Of a stretch of DNA of 64,000 bases, positions 33,401-42,758 are shown piece by piece. The stretch covers positions 1,660,524-1,724,523 of the forward strand of contig NZ_CP146991.1 in assembly GCF_001941975.2 (NCBI RefSeq), given 5' to 3'. The position numbers and the translations under genes were made by a program. How positions within the stretch are numbered: the stretch's first letter is position 1; each line of letters opens with the position of its first letter. The notes under the pieces are model-generated. The model ran no database searches and had not been told where the DNA came from. It saw only the letters and a list, made by a program, of their open reading frames with translations. The stretch comes from Sporomusa sphaeroides DSM 2875 (GTDB lineage: Bacteria > Bacillota > Negativicutes > Sporomusales > Sporomusaceae).

Positions 33401-35431
33401 ATGGTTGCCGAAGTTTTATTGTATTTTTCCCTGTTTTTCTTTATCGCAGGTGTACTGTCACCATTTTTCACTAAAAGTAACAAAATAGTCAACTATGTTG
33501 CACATGGAATGGCGGCGCTGGGGTGTCTGGCGGTTGTACTGTGTGCGATTTTTATTTTTGCCGGTGGCAAAGTTGACTTAATGACACCGTTATTGCTGTT
33601 AGGCGAACCGGTTCACATCCGGCTGGATTATCTGGCGGCGTACTTTTTGTTGATTATTGGGGTAGTAGGCGCTGCAGCCAGTATATATGCTGTTGGTTAC
33701 AGCCGTGAGTATGCGGGGGACGGACGTCGCTATCAGGTTATGGTATCGATGTATTGTGCTTTTTTGCTGTCGATGGTGCTGGTGGTTGCTGTTAGTCATG
33801 TGGCCGCCTTTATTGTTGTTTGGGAATTGATGGCTGTTACTTCGTTTTTTCTGGTCAATTATGAGCATCATCATAATGAAGTCAGGCGGGCAGCTTTTGT
33901 CTACATTGTCATGACCCATGTGGGGACGGCTTTTGTTATCACTGCTTTTTTTCTGCTGGCTCACAAGGCCGGCAGTTTGGACTTTGGCAGCCTGGTTCAG
34001 GCAGCAGGCAGTCTTGATACTTGGACTAAGAACATGGTATTTTTGTGTGCCTGGATTGGTTTTGGTGCTAAGGCCGGTATTATTCCGCTACACATTTGGC
34101 TGCCGCTGGCGCATCCGGCGGCTCCCAGCCATGTATCGGCACTCATGTCAGGCGTAATGCTTAAAACCGCCATTTATGGCTTGTGCCGGTTTTATCTTGA
34201 GTTTTTGGGCACAGGCCCGGTCTGGTGGGGCGTAGTGGTGCTGGTATTTGCTATTGTGTCTGCCGTATTGGGTGTGCTTTATGCGCTGATGGAGTCGGAT
34301 GTAAAACGTTTGCTTGCTTATTCCAGTGCGGAGAATATGGGTATTATTTTGCTGGGAATGGGGGCCGGCATGGTATTTATGGCCAAAGGAATGGGAACGC
34401 TGGCAGCGCTGGCCTGGGCGGCAGCGCTTTATCATGTGCTAAACCATGCTATTTTTAAGTCGCTGCTGTTTATGGGAGCCGGAGCTGTGCTTACGGCTGT
34501 CAGGACCAAGGAACTGGAACGCCTGGGCGGCCTGATAAAAAAGATGCCTTACACGGCTGTGTGTGTGTTGGCTGGTACTGCTGCTATTTCGGCATTGCCG
34601 CCGTTAAATGGTTTTATCAGCGAGTGGTTAACCTTTCAGTCTTTGCTCTATTTGCCGCAAGCCTTGCAAGGAGTGCTGGGGAAGGTGCTGGCAGCGCTTT
34701 TGCTGGCGCTGCTCGGGCTTACCGGGGGGCTGGCAGCGGCTTGCTTTGTGAAGGCGTTCGGCATTGCTTTTTTGGGCAAACCGCGCAGTAGCCAGGCCGA
34801 GCAGGCTGGGGAGGCTAACAAGCCTATGCTGGTGTCTATGGCGGCTCTTGCCGGCTTGTGCGTATTTTTTGGTGTATGGCCGCAGCTGGTTATTGAGGCT
34901 CTTAAACAGGTGCTTTTTGGGATACCTGGTGTAAATGCTTTGCCGGCTTTTGCCGATACGGCCTGGTATCTGGCCGGGGTTCAGCCGGCCGGCGGCAATA
35001 CCAGTCTGGAGATGCCTGTGGTCGTGCTTATTATGTTTTTTGGCGCAGCTCTTGCCTGGGCGTTATACCGGTTATACGGCAAACCGCAGATTGTTGGCGG
35101 TGAGACCTGGACCTGCGGGATTGTGCCGACAGCCAGGATGGAATATACTGCTACCGGCTTTTCCAAGCCAATCCGCATGGCTTTCCGGGCAATTTTACGG
35201 CCCCAGCGTGAGACGGTTGCGGATGTAAGCCCTAACCGCTACTTTGGGCGCCGCTTGAGTTACCATGTCAGTATTACCGATATATTTAACGCCCTTTACC
35301 GGCCTGTTAATCATGCCATCATCCAGGCGGCTCAGTTTATGAAGGGTATTCAAACAGGCAGTGTCCAGCTTTATGTCGGATATATCACGGCAATTACCGT
35401 GCTGGCACTCATTATAAGTAACGGGTGGTGA
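33401..35431 (+). CDS. hyfB: HyfB-like antiporter subunit of group-4 hydrogenase
   Basis: The 676-residue polytopic protein belongs to the NuoL/MrpA-type proton-translocating subunits: 'VVWELMAVTSFFLVNYEH', 'GFGAKAGIIPLHIWLPLAHPAAPSHVSALMSG' region with the conserved lysine, and 'MESDVKRLLAYSSAENMG'. Its C-terminal extension after about residue 560 is HyfB/HycC-like. GGAGGCG precedes the ATG. It heads a six-gene set for a membrane-bound energy-converting hydrogenase, in which it would pump ions while electrons reduce protons to H2. Confidence 0.92.
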   Translation: MVAEVLLYFSLFFFIAGVLSPFFTKSNKIVNYVAHGMAALGCLAVVLCAIFIFAGGKVDLMTPLLLLGEPVHIRLDYLAAYFLLIIGVVGAAASIYAVGYSREYAGDGRRYQVMVSMYCAFLLSMVLVVAVSHVAAFIVVWELMAVTSFFLVNYEHHHNEVRRAAFVYIVMTHVGTAFVITAFFLLAHKAGSLDFGSLVQAAGSLDTWTKNMVFLCAWIGFGAKAGIIPLHIWLPLAHPAAPSHVSALMSGVMLKTAIYGLCRFYLEFLGTGPVWWGVVVLVFAIVSAVLGVLYALMESDVKRLLAYSSAENMGIILLGMGAGMVFMAKGMGTLAALAWAAALYHVLNHAIFKSLLFMGAGAVLTAVRTKELERLGGLIKKMPYTAVCVLAGTAAISALPPLNGFISEWLTFQSLLYLPQALQGVLGKVLAALLLALLGLTGGLAAACFVKAFGIAFLGKPRSSQAEQAGEANKPMLVSMAALAGLCVFFGVWPQLVIEALKQVLFGIPGVNALPAFADTAWYLAGVQPAGGNTSLEMPVVVLIMFFGAALAWALYRLYGKPQIVGGETWTCGIVPTARMEYTATGFSKPIRMAFRAILRPQRETVADVSPNRYFGRRLSYHVSITDIFNALYRPVNHAIIQAAQFMKGIQTGSVQLYVGYITAITVLALIISNGW

Positions 35432-35436
35432 GCAAT

Positions 35437-36321
35437 ATGGAACCAGTAACGCTAATTAAAAATTTTGTTTGTGCTTTCGCTATTGTGGCTGTTTCACCGT
35501 TAGTGGCCGGTATGATTAAAACCGCCAAAGCCGGCATGCAAAACCGTCGTGGTCCGGGAGTACTGCAAGTATATTATGATTTGTCTAAACTACTGCAAAA
35601 AGACAGTGTGGTATCGCCGACCACCTCGTGGATTTTTTCCCGGGCGCCCTTTATTTATTTTGCCGGCGCTTTTGCTGCGGCAGCACTCTTGCCGGCAGGC
35701 GATTTATTTACTTTGCTCTATGTGCTGGCGGCCGGACGTTTTTTTCTGGTGCTGGCTTCTCTTGACGCCGGTAGCAGTTTTGGCGGCATGGGCGGCTCGC
35801 GGGAGATGTATATCAGTGTGCTGGTAGAGCCTGTGCTATTATTAACCATGCTGACAGTGGCTGTGAGAGCCGGAACAACCGGGCTGGCGGCTATGACCGG
35901 AGCGGCAGCGGCTACTCCTTTTTCGCTGCCTTATATTTTTTCTGCTATTGCTTTTTTTCTTATATTAGTGACAGAAACAGGACGCATTCCTGTTGACAAT
36001 CCTGATACGCATCTGGAGCTGACCATGATTCACGAGGGAATGGTGCTGGAATATTCCGGCCGCTGGCTGGGGCTGATTTTTTGGGCATCGGCCATTAAAC
36101 AATTAGTCTTTATCATTTTGTTTGTTGTATTGTTTTTACCCTGGCAGCCGGGCGGTTTATCGCCGGTTATGGCATTTTTCTGGACAGCCGGCAAGGTACT
36201 GCTTACGGCCCTGATCTTAGCGGTTGTCGAGACCAGTACTAACAAAATGCGGCTGTTTAAAGTACCGGGTTTTATGGGAGTAGCTGCTATGCTGGCGCTG
36301 CTGGCGTTGGTGGCACAGTAA
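35437..36321 (+). CDS. hyfC: HyfC-like membrane subunit (NuoH family)
   Basis: I take ATG 35437, with GGTGGTGAG upstream; an in-frame GTG at 35425 overlaps hyfB. The 294-residue protein is NuoH-like: 'GMIKTAKAGMQNRRGPGVLQVY' near the start, 'GSSFGGMGGSREM', and the quinone-chamber loop 'RIPVDNPDTHLELTMIHEGM' with its conserved acidic residues. It connects the hydrophilic electron-transfer arm to the ion-pumping subunits. Confidence 0.92.
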   Translation: MEPVTLIKNFVCAFAIVAVSPLVAGMIKTAKAGMQNRRGPGVLQVYYDLSKLLQKDSVVSPTTSWIFSRAPFIYFAGAFAAAALLPAGDLFTLLYVLAAGRFFLVLASLDAGSSFGGMGGSREMYISVLVEPVLLLTMLTVAVRAGTTGLAAMTGAAAATPFSLPYIFSAIAFFLILVTETGRIPVDNPDTHLELTMIHEGMVLEYSGRWLGLIFWASAIKQLVFIILFVVLFLPWQPGGLSPVMAFFWTAGKVLLTALILAVVETSTNKMRLFKVPGFMGVAAMLALLALVAQ

Positions 36322-36336
36322 GAAGGGGGTGAGGCT

Positions 36337-36963
36337 GTGAATGTGCTTATCATTATTTTGTTATTTCTGGCACTGCTGTTAAGCCGGGTTACCAACCTGA
36401 AAACAGCGGTTATTATTTTACTGGGCCAATCCATCCTGGTGGCACTGGCTTGTGCCATTGTAGCTGCTGAAACCGGCGCGGTGCACACTTACATTGCGGC
36501 TGCGCTTACACTGGTTATAAAAGCCGGCCTGATTCCTTACGCTCTGTTCCGTATTGTCGGTATGCTGCGGCGGGAACGGGAAGTTAATCCTATTTTACAG
36601 CCTAATTATTCAGCCATGGTAGCCGGGATTATGATTGTATTGGCCTATGGATTAACTGACAAGGCGCTGCCGGAAATCGTCAGCCGGGATGCGCTGGCTG
36701 CCGCGGTCGCCATGATGTTAATTGGCCTGACGATGATTATGATCAGGCGTCAGGCGGTACTGCAGATTGTTGGCCTGATTACGATGGAAAATGGCCTGTA
36801 TCTGGTTGGACTGTCGGTAACGCAGGGCTTGCCGCTCATTATTGAGCTTGGCGTGGTTCTGGATGTGATGGTGGCGGTAGTGGTACTGGTTATTTTGACT
36901 TACCGGCTGAAACGCTCGTTTATGTCGACAGATACCAGTGTGTTAAAAAAGTTAAAGGGATGA
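36337..36963 (+). CDS. hyfE: HyfE-like membrane subunit (NuoK-like)
   Basis: The start is GTG 36337 after GGGGGTGAGG. The 208-residue protein has five to six membrane spans and matches HyfE/HycD-associated subunits, distant relatives of NuoK, with 'LGQSILVALACAIVAAETGAVH' and 'GLITMENGLYLVGLSV' carrying the conserved glutamate in the membrane. Position between hyfC and hyfF is the usual one. Confidence 0.88.
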   Translation: MNVLIIILLFLALLLSRVTNLKTAVIILLGQSILVALACAIVAAETGAVHTYIAAALTLVIKAGLIPYALFRIVGMLRREREVNPILQPNYSAMVAGIMIVLAYGLTDKALPEIVSRDALAAAVAMMLIGLTMIMIRRQAVLQIVGLITMENGLYLVGLSVTQGLPLIIELGVVLDVMVAVVVLVILTYRLKRSFMSTDTSVLKKLKG

Positions 36964-36967
36964 TAGT

Positions 36968-38446
36968 ATGGAGCAATGGATAGTTCTGGCACTGGTTCTG
37001 CCATTGGCAACTAGTCTTTTAAATATGGCACAATTGACAGAGCAAGCCATCAGGCGGCTTAATCTGACCGGCAGTTGTCTGGTAAGTTTGACTTTGCTGG
37101 TTATCGTTTATCAGGTGGCGGTGAATGGGAATATTCAGGCCGGTCAATTCTATGTTGATGCCCTGAGCGCCGTGTTGTTGCTGGTGATTGCGATACTTAC
37201 CTGCACGGCCACACTATTTTCGCTGTCATACATGAAGCTGGAGATTGTGCAGGGGCATGCTTCCTTAAAGATGCTGAAACGTTATTATATTTTGCTAAAC
37301 TTATTTGTATTTACGATGGTATGTGTGCCGGTAGTAGAGAATATGGGGCTGCTGTGGGTTGCCATTGAGGCCACTACTTTAAGTTCGGCCTTGCTGGTGG
37401 CGTTCTATTTTGACCGCCCGGCACTGGAAGCAGCCTGGAAGTATGTAATGGTGTGTACTGTAGGGATTTGTTTGGCACTTTTAGGCACCATTTTGCTGTA
37501 CTATGCGCAGGTCAGCGCCGATATCGGCGGCGGGCAGGCACTAAGCTGGCAGGCGCTTAAAGCTGCCAGCGGCCGGCTTGATCCTGGTATGGTTAAACTG
37601 GCTTTTGTATTTATTTTAATCGGCTATGGCACTAAGGCTGGTTTGGCTCCCATGCACACCTGGCTGCCTGACGCCCACAGCCAGGCGCCATCGCCGGTCA
37701 GCGGTTTTTTATCCGGTGCACTCTTAAGCTGTGCGCTGTATGCCATTATCCGTACCTCTATTATAGTTAAAGGCGCTGTAGGGCCTGCTTTTACTGAACA
37801 ATTTTTGACAGGCTTCGGTTTATTGTCCATTGTCATTGCGGTTCCGTTTATTTTAGTGCAGCATGACCTAAAACGGTTATTGGCTTATTCGAGTATTGAA
37901 CATATGGGGCTGATTACACTGGGGTTGGGGATTGGCACACCGCTCGCCATGTACGGGGCGCTGCTGCATGTAATTAATCATGCGATAACGAAATCAGCCC
38001 TGTTTTATCTGGCAGGTGCTGTTATCCAACACTATGGCACCAAGAATATCCTGCGTATCCGGGGCCTGGTAGGCGCCGCACCGGTTATGGGAGCCTTGTT
38101 TGTGGCTGCCGTGCTGGCTATTGCCGGCTTGCCGCCGTTTAGCATCTTTTACAGTAAGCTTACCATTGTCTGGGCCGCCTTTCAGTCAGGCAGTGCCTGG
38201 CTGGGAGTGATAATATTATTGCTGATGGCAGCTATTTTTGCCGGTATGATTTATTATACTTTAAAGCTGGGCTTTGCTTCAGCGCCACGGCGGGTTGCCG
38301 CCAGCGGCTACCGGCCTGGCAAACCGGCGATGGCAGCCATAGTGGTATCGCTGGTGCTGATGGCCGGCGGCGGCATTTACCTGCCGGCCTGGCTTGATAC
38401 TCTTATCACCAGGGCTGTGGCTATTATGACAGGAGGGGGATTATGA
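36968..38446 (+). CDS. hyfF: HyfF-like antiporter subunit (NuoN/NuoL family)
   Basis: The 492-residue polytopic subunit has antiporter-family landmarks: 'GLLWVAIEATTLSSALLVAFY', 'GTKAGLAPMHTWLPDAHSQAPSPVSGF', 'HDLKRLLAYSSIEHMG' and 'HVINHAITKSALFYLAGA'. It is the second ion-pumping subunit of the complex. E. coli hyf also has hyfD, a third such subunit, which is absent here. The stop overlaps the next start (ATGA). Confidence 0.92.
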   Translation: MEQWIVLALVLPLATSLLNMAQLTEQAIRRLNLTGSCLVSLTLLVIVYQVAVNGNIQAGQFYVDALSAVLLLVIAILTCTATLFSLSYMKLEIVQGHASLKMLKRYYILLNLFVFTMVCVPVVENMGLLWVAIEATTLSSALLVAFYFDRPALEAAWKYVMVCTVGICLALLGTILLYYAQVSADIGGGQALSWQALKAASGRLDPGMVKLAFVFILIGYGTKAGLAPMHTWLPDAHSQAPSPVSGFLSGALLSCALYAIIRTSIIVKGAVGPAFTEQFLTGFGLLSIVIAVPFILVQHDLKRLLAYSSIEHMGLITLGLGIGTPLAMYGALLHVINHAITKSALFYLAGAVIQHYGTKNILRIRGLVGAAPVMGALFVAAVLAIAGLPPFSIFYSKLTIVWAAFQSGSAWLGVIILLLMAAIFAGMIYYTLKLGFASAPRRVAASGYRPGKPAMAAIVVSLVLMAGGGIYLPAWLDTLITRAVAIMTGGGL

Positions 38447-39954
38447 CAGCAACAATAGAAGTAATACCGGTGGCAACCCTCCGGGCGGCCGCCAATGTAC
38501 TCAGCCATGGTGGCCGCTACCGGCTGACAGCTATGTTTGCGAACGATGAACGTGCTATCAATGGTTGTTTTGCCATCTATGCCGTATTTGCCGGTAAGGC
38601 AGACAGGCTGATTAAAACCATTAAAGCCCTGATCAAGCAGGAGGACCCGCCCGAATTTCCTTCCCTTACGCCTTTGATGGCGTCTGCCGCCTGGTATGAG
38701 CGGGAGATTCATGATTTATTTGGGTTAGTACCGCTTGGACATCCGGATTTAAGGCGGCTTGTGCTGCATGAAAACTGGCCCCAGGGCCTATACCCGCTCC
38801 GGAAGGATTTCGATCCGGGCGCGCCTGTGCCTAATGCCGACAGTGAGTATACAATGGCGCCTGTTCAGGGCAAAGGTGTATTTGAAGTGCCTGTCGGCCC
38901 GATTCACGCCGGCATTATCGAGCCAGGTCATTTTCGGTTTAGTCAGGCAGGTGAAAATGTCATTAATTTGGAGGCTAAGCTGTTTTTTACTCACCGCGGC
39001 ATTGAAAAAGCGGTGGAAGGCATGTCCTTTGGCCGGGCATTATATCAGGCGGAACGCATTTGCGGTGCTTGTTCGGTGGCCAATACGCTGGCTTTTGTTC
39101 AAGCAGTGGAAACCATGACTGCGGTCGAAATTCCCGTTCGGGCCGAATACCTGCGGGTACTGGCGGCCGAACTGGAACGACTGTACAATCATGTTGGTGA
39201 TATTGGCAATTTGTGTGCCGGGCTGGGCTTTGCGCCGGGAGTAAGCCATGGCGCGCGGTTAAAAGAGCAGGTGATGCGCCTGAATGAACGCCTGGCAGGC
39301 AACCGGTTTTTGCGTGGTTGGGTGACATTGGGCGGGGTTACTATGGATATTACTAAGGATATGATCAATGACATTCGCCGTACCCTTGTCAGACTTACGC
39401 GGGATTTTAACGAGCTACTGGGGCTGCTCAGGGAGAATGATGCCTTTTTGGACAGGGTTAATACTACCGGCATCTTGCCGCAGCGGGCAGCCACTGATTT
39501 GGGGGTTGTCGGGGTGGCCGCCAGGGCATCAGGTATTGATTCTGATATGCGGCGGGATTTTCCTTATGCGGCATACGGGCGGTTTGATTTTGAAGTGCCG
39601 GTGTATAAGAAGGGCGATGTGGCAGCCCGTTTATGGGTGCGGGCTGATGAGGCCGGCGAGTCCCTGAGAATTATTGACCAAATACTGGTAGGGTTACCTG
39701 GTGGCAAGCTGTTAGTTGAAGTACCGCCTGCCCCGCTATATAAAGCAGGCTGCGGTTATGCCGAATCGCCCCGCGGCTCTGTTTTGCACTGGCTGATGGC
39801 AGGTGAAAATAATACTGTCTACCGTTATTTTTCCCGGTCGGCTTCTTATGCTAACTGGCCGGCGCTTACGGTTGCTGCTCCCGGGAATATTATTCCTGAT
39901 TTTCCCTTAATCAATAAAAGTTTTGAATTATGTTATGCGTGTCTTGATCGCTAA
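38443..39954 (+). CDS. hyfG: HyfG-like [NiFe]-hydrogenase large subunit (NuoCD-type)
   Basis: The 503-residue protein fuses a NuoC-like domain (about 1-120, 'WYEREIHDLFGLVPLGHPDLRR') to a NuoD/hydrogenase catalytic domain. Nickel ligands are present as C207/C210 in 'ERICGACSVAN' and C497/C500 in the final 'LCYACLDR'. The histidine that normally follows the first CxxC is N214, and the usual DPC before the last pair reads ELC. The protein ends three residues after C500, so there is no C-terminal tail for an endopeptidase, as in CooH-type subunits. It probably makes H2 from reduced ferredoxin. Confidence 0.88.
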   Translation: MTATIEVIPVATLRAAANVLSHGGRYRLTAMFANDERAINGCFAIYAVFAGKADRLIKTIKALIKQEDPPEFPSLTPLMASAAWYEREIHDLFGLVPLGHPDLRRLVLHENWPQGLYPLRKDFDPGAPVPNADSEYTMAPVQGKGVFEVPVGPIHAGIIEPGHFRFSQAGENVINLEAKLFFTHRGIEKAVEGMSFGRALYQAERICGACSVANTLAFVQAVETMTAVEIPVRAEYLRVLAAELERLYNHVGDIGNLCAGLGFAPGVSHGARLKEQVMRLNERLAGNRFLRGWVTLGGVTMDITKDMINDIRRTLVRLTRDFNELLGLLRENDAFLDRVNTTGILPQRAATDLGVVGVAARASGIDSDMRRDFPYAAYGRFDFEVPVYKKGDVAARLWVRADEAGESLRIIDQILVGLPGGKLLVEVPPAPLYKAGCGYAESPRGSVLHWLMAGENNTVYRYFSRSASYANWPALTVAAPGNIIPDFPLINKSFELCYACLDR

Positions 39955-39965
39955 GGAGGAATACT

Positions 39966-40685
39966 ATGCTGGAACTTCTCAAAAAAATAGTGAAAACAGG
40001 CCGCGTAACCGAACCCTATGATGGTGGCATGGTGCCTCCCCGGTTCCGCGGTGAGGTGACGAAAGCAGCCGGTTTGTGCCAACAGTGCCAAAGTTGCTGT
40101 AAGGCTTGTCCTACCGGAGCCATCCGGATTACGGACGGGCAGCTCCTCATTGATAACCGGGCCTGTATTTTTTGCGGGGCATGTGTTGCTGCCTGTGAGC
40201 ATGCTGTCTTAGATCATTCGGACGAATACCGGTTGGCTGAGCTGACAACCCGGTTGTCGGAAAAAATTAAAGCCACGCTGAAACGGTCACTGCATATCCG
40301 GCATGTGGATGCCGGGTCGTGCAACGCTTGTGACTGGGAAATGACGGCGCTGAATAATCCTGTTTATGATTTGCAGCAATATGGTATTGATTTTGTGGCT
40401 TCGCCGCGGCATGCCGATATGCTGATGGTGACAGGAGTAGTTACCCGTAATCTGGAGCAAGCCCTAACTATGACTTATGAAGCTGTGCCGGCACCGAAAT
40501 TGGTTATGGCGGTAGGCGCCTGTGCCGCCAGCGGCAAAGTTTTTGGCAGCAGTTATGCCATTCGCGGCGCTGTCGGCACAATCGTTCCTGTAGATATCTA
40601 TGTGCCAGGCTGCCCGCCGCGTCCGGCGGCTCTTATCTATGGTTTGCTGCTGGCGCTGGACAGACTGGGAGGCAAGGATAAGTAA
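39966..40685 (+). CDS. HyfH-HyfI fusion: ferredoxin domain joined to hydrogenase small subunit
   Basis: The 239-residue protein joins two functions. Residues about 36-80 are a 2[4Fe-4S] ferredoxin domain (C38/C41/C44/C48 and C67/C70/C73/C77), as in HyfH/HycF. Residues about 110-235 are a NuoB-like small subunit with the proximal-cluster cysteines in 'GSCNACDWEM', 'GACAASG' and 'PGCPPRP', as in HyfI. In E. coli these are separate proteins. The fusion gives a direct electron path to the [NiFe] site. Its stop overlaps the sdaAB start (TAATG). Confidence 0.88.
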   Translation: MLELLKKIVKTGRVTEPYDGGMVPPRFRGEVTKAAGLCQQCQSCCKACPTGAIRITDGQLLIDNRACIFCGACVAACEHAVLDHSDEYRLAELTTRLSEKIKATLKRSLHIRHVDAGSCNACDWEMTALNNPVYDLQQYGIDFVASPRHADMLMVTGVVTRNLEQALTMTYEAVPAPKLVMAVGACAASGKVFGSSYAIRGAVGTIVPVDIYVPGCPPRPAALIYGLLLALDRLGGKDK

Positions 40686-41362
40686 TGAATATTTTTGATA
40701 TTATTGGTCCGGTTATGGTTGGCCCTTCAAGTTCTCATACCGCAGGGGCGGTACGCCTGGGTAATGCTGCCAGGGCAATTTTAGGTCAGCCGGTCATTGA
40801 GGCCACTATCGGCCTGCATGGATCGTTTGCTCAGACCGGACGGGGGCATGGAACTGATTTGGCACTGGTAGCAGGTCTTATGGGCTGGCCGACCGATGAT
40901 CTGAGGATCCCGCAGGCGTTTGACTATGCCCGGGAAGCCGGTTTACATTATTTTTTTCGGACAATTGATGCCGGTGATGCGGCTCACCCCAATTTTGTGA
41001 AATTCTGGCTGACCGGGCAAAACGGAGTTAAGAGTCAGGTCGCGGGAGCATCCATTGGCGGCGGACGTGTGGTAATTAGTGAAGTGGATGATTTCCCGCT
41101 GGCCTTTACCGGCGATTTTCCGACAATCCTGACCTTGCATGAAGACCGTCCCGGTGCAGTGGCTGAGGTAACAGGAATATTATCCAAATGTGGCGTTAAT
41201 ATTGCTCAGATGAAAGTGTTCAGAAAAAATAAAGGCGGTTTGGCCAGTATGGTGCTTGAGACCGACCAGCCGCTGGCTGAGGCAGACCTGGCTGCTGTGG
41301 CCGGTCTGCCGATGATAAAAACCGTACGTTGTATTCATGCCATTAGCGGACAAGGAGTGTAA
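40685..41362 (+). CDS. sdaAB: L-serine dehydratase, beta subunit
   Basis: The 225-residue protein starts within the stop of the hydrogenase fusion gene (TAATG). It has the SDH beta signature 'GPSSSHTAGAVRLGNAAR' and a C-terminal ACT domain (about 147-222, 'TLHEDRPGAVAEVTGILSKCGVNIA'). With the alpha subunit it forms the oxygen-sensitive [4Fe-4S] enzyme that converts L-serine to pyruvate and ammonia in Firmicutes. The two-subunit form is typical of Clostridia and Negativicutes. Confidence 0.95.
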   Translation: MNIFDIIGPVMVGPSSSHTAGAVRLGNAARAILGQPVIEATIGLHGSFAQTGRGHGTDLALVAGLMGWPTDDLRIPQAFDYAREAGLHYFFRTIDAGDAAHPNFVKFWLTGQNGVKSQVAGASIGGGRVVISEVDDFPLAFTGDFPTILTLHEDRPGAVAEVTGILSKCGVNIAQMKVFRKNKGGLASMVLETDQPLAEADLAAVAGLPMIKTVRCIHAISGQGV

Positions 41363-41366
41363 GGGA

Positions 41367-42248
41367 ATGTCATTAGCAAAATTGTCGCTTGCCGAGTGGA
41401 TTACGGCGGCTGAAGCAGAGGCACTGCCGTTTGCAGAATTTTGTTTAGGGCTGCAGGTCAAACAGACAGAATTATCGTCTGCTGAAATTACTGCACGGAT
41501 GGAAGCCATGCTTGCCGTAATGGAAGAATCAATTGCTGCCGGGCTAAAGGGGCCTCGTTCCAAAGGGGGCCTAGTGGGCGGCGATGCCAGGAAATTACAG
41601 CAATACAGCCAAAGCCGGCAAAAAACGCTGATGGGGCGTTTTAGCGGCAAAGCGGTGGCCTACGCTCTGGCTGTCGGGGAAGCCAATGCTGCTATGGGAC
41701 GGATTGTCGCCGCTCCTACCGCCGGTTCCAGCGGTGTATTGCCAGGCATCTTATTTGCCCTGAAGGAAGAATATGACCTTGATCAGATACAATTGGCCGG
41801 TGGGCTGATTGTAGCCGGTGCCATTGGGATGGTTATTGCTTCACGGGCTTCACTGGCCGGTGCGGCAGGCGGCTGCCAGGCTGAATGCGGTTCAGCCGGA
41901 GCTATGGCGGCAGGCGCGATGGTGGCTCTGTTAGGCGGTACAGCAGCTCAAGTCGGACAAGCGGTAGCTATTACAATTAAAAATATGCTGGGGTTGGTGT
42001 GTGATCCGGTAGCCGGCTTAGTAGAAGTACCGTGTGTTAAGCGTAATGCCGGCGCTGTGGCTCAGGCTATCATCGCGGCGGAAATGGCATTGGCCGGCAT
42101 TACCAGTGTTATTCCGGTGGATGAAGTAATTGATGCCATGGAGTCTGTAGGCCGATCCATGCATTGTTCGCTTAAAGAAACGGCTCAGGGTGGTTTGGCA
42201 GTTACACCTACCGGCCTGGAGTTGACAGAAAAAATCAGTGCCAGATAG
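41367..42248 (+). CDS. sdaAA: L-serine dehydratase, alpha subunit (Fe-S)
   Basis: The start is ATG 41367, 5 bp after the beta-subunit stop, with AAGGAG upstream. The 293-residue protein has the catalytic and cluster-binding segments '[17 protein letters not shown]', '[18 protein letters not shown]', '[18 protein letters not shown]' with the conserved cysteines. It completes the heterodimeric enzyme. The neighbouring ridA could remove the reactive 2-aminoacrylate that serine dehydration releases. Confidence 0.95.
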   Translation: MSLAKLSLAEWITAAEAEALPFAEFCLGLQVKQTELSSAEITARMEAMLAVMEESIAAGLKGPRSKGGLVGGDARKLQQYSQSRQKTLMGRFSGKAVAYALAVGEANAAMGRIVAAPTAGSSGVLPGILFALKEEYDLDQIQLAGGLIVAGAIGMVIASRASLAGAAGGCQAECGSAGAMAAGAMVALLGGTAAQVGQAVAITIKNMLGLVCDPVAGLVEVPCVKRNAGAVAQAIIAAEMALAGITSVIPVDEVIDAMESVGRSMHCSLKETAQGGLAVTPTGLELTEKISAR

Positions 42249-42309
42249 CAGGTTTTTTCAGATATATGGAGAATACTTCAAAAAAATATATTTTCCGGAG
42301 GGCTGCAGC

Positions 42310-42690
42310 ATGAAAACCGTGATTAGTTCTGATCGTGCCCCGCAGGCCATTGGTCCCTACTCTCAGGCTATCAAGGCCAATGGATTTCTATTTGTATCAG
42401 GACAGATTCCGCTTGATCCAACTACCGGCCAAATTGTCTACGGCGGTATAGAAAGCCAAACCTACCAGGTTATTGCCAATTTGCGGGCAATCTTGGAAAA
42501 AGAGGGTCTCACTTTTGCCAATGTTGTCAAGACAACGGTATTTTTGAAAGATATGGAAGATTTTGCGGTGATGAATAAGGTATATGCGCAAGCATTTGCC
42601 GATGAGCCGCCTGCTCGCGCTTGTGTGCAAGTGGCCAGGCTGCCGCGTGATGTCAGTGTAGAAATTGAATTGATAGCCGTATATCCATAA
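42310..42690 (+). CDS. ridA: RidA family enamine/imine deaminase
   Basis: I start at ATG 42310 with GGAGGG 8 bp upstream. The 126-residue protein is canonical RidA/YjgF: '[27 protein letters not shown]', and the C-terminal '[24 protein letters not shown]' with the active-site arginine. RidA hydrolyses 2-aminoacrylate and similar intermediates to ketoacids. The position behind serine dehydratase suggests a protective role. A bidirectional terminator follows. Confidence 0.95.
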   Translation: MKTVISSDRAPQAIGPYSQAIKANGFLFVSGQIPLDPTTGQIVYGGIESQTYQVIANLRAILEKEGLTFANVVKTTVFLKDMEDFAVMNKVYAQAFADEPPARACVQVARLPRDVSVEIELIAVYP

Positions 42691-42699
42691 AATTATAAA

Positions 42700-42746
42700 G
42701 AGGCTGTGGGAAAACTTAGTGATAAGTCATCCACAGCCTCGCTTTA
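42700..42746. terminator. Bidirectional terminator between ridA and lgt
   Basis: GAGGCTGTGG (42700-42709) pairs with CCACAGCCTC (42731-42740) between two convergent genes, with A/T-rich flanks on both sides. Confidence 0.8.
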
Positions 42747-42758
42747 TAATAGTTTTTA

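Noticed and set aside
33401-40685. Complex I (NADH dehydrogenase) instead of hydrogenase
   Set aside because: The large subunit keeps both CxxC nickel-ligand pairs, and the gene order B-C-E-F-G-H/I follows hyf rather than nuo; no NuoE/F/G genes are present.
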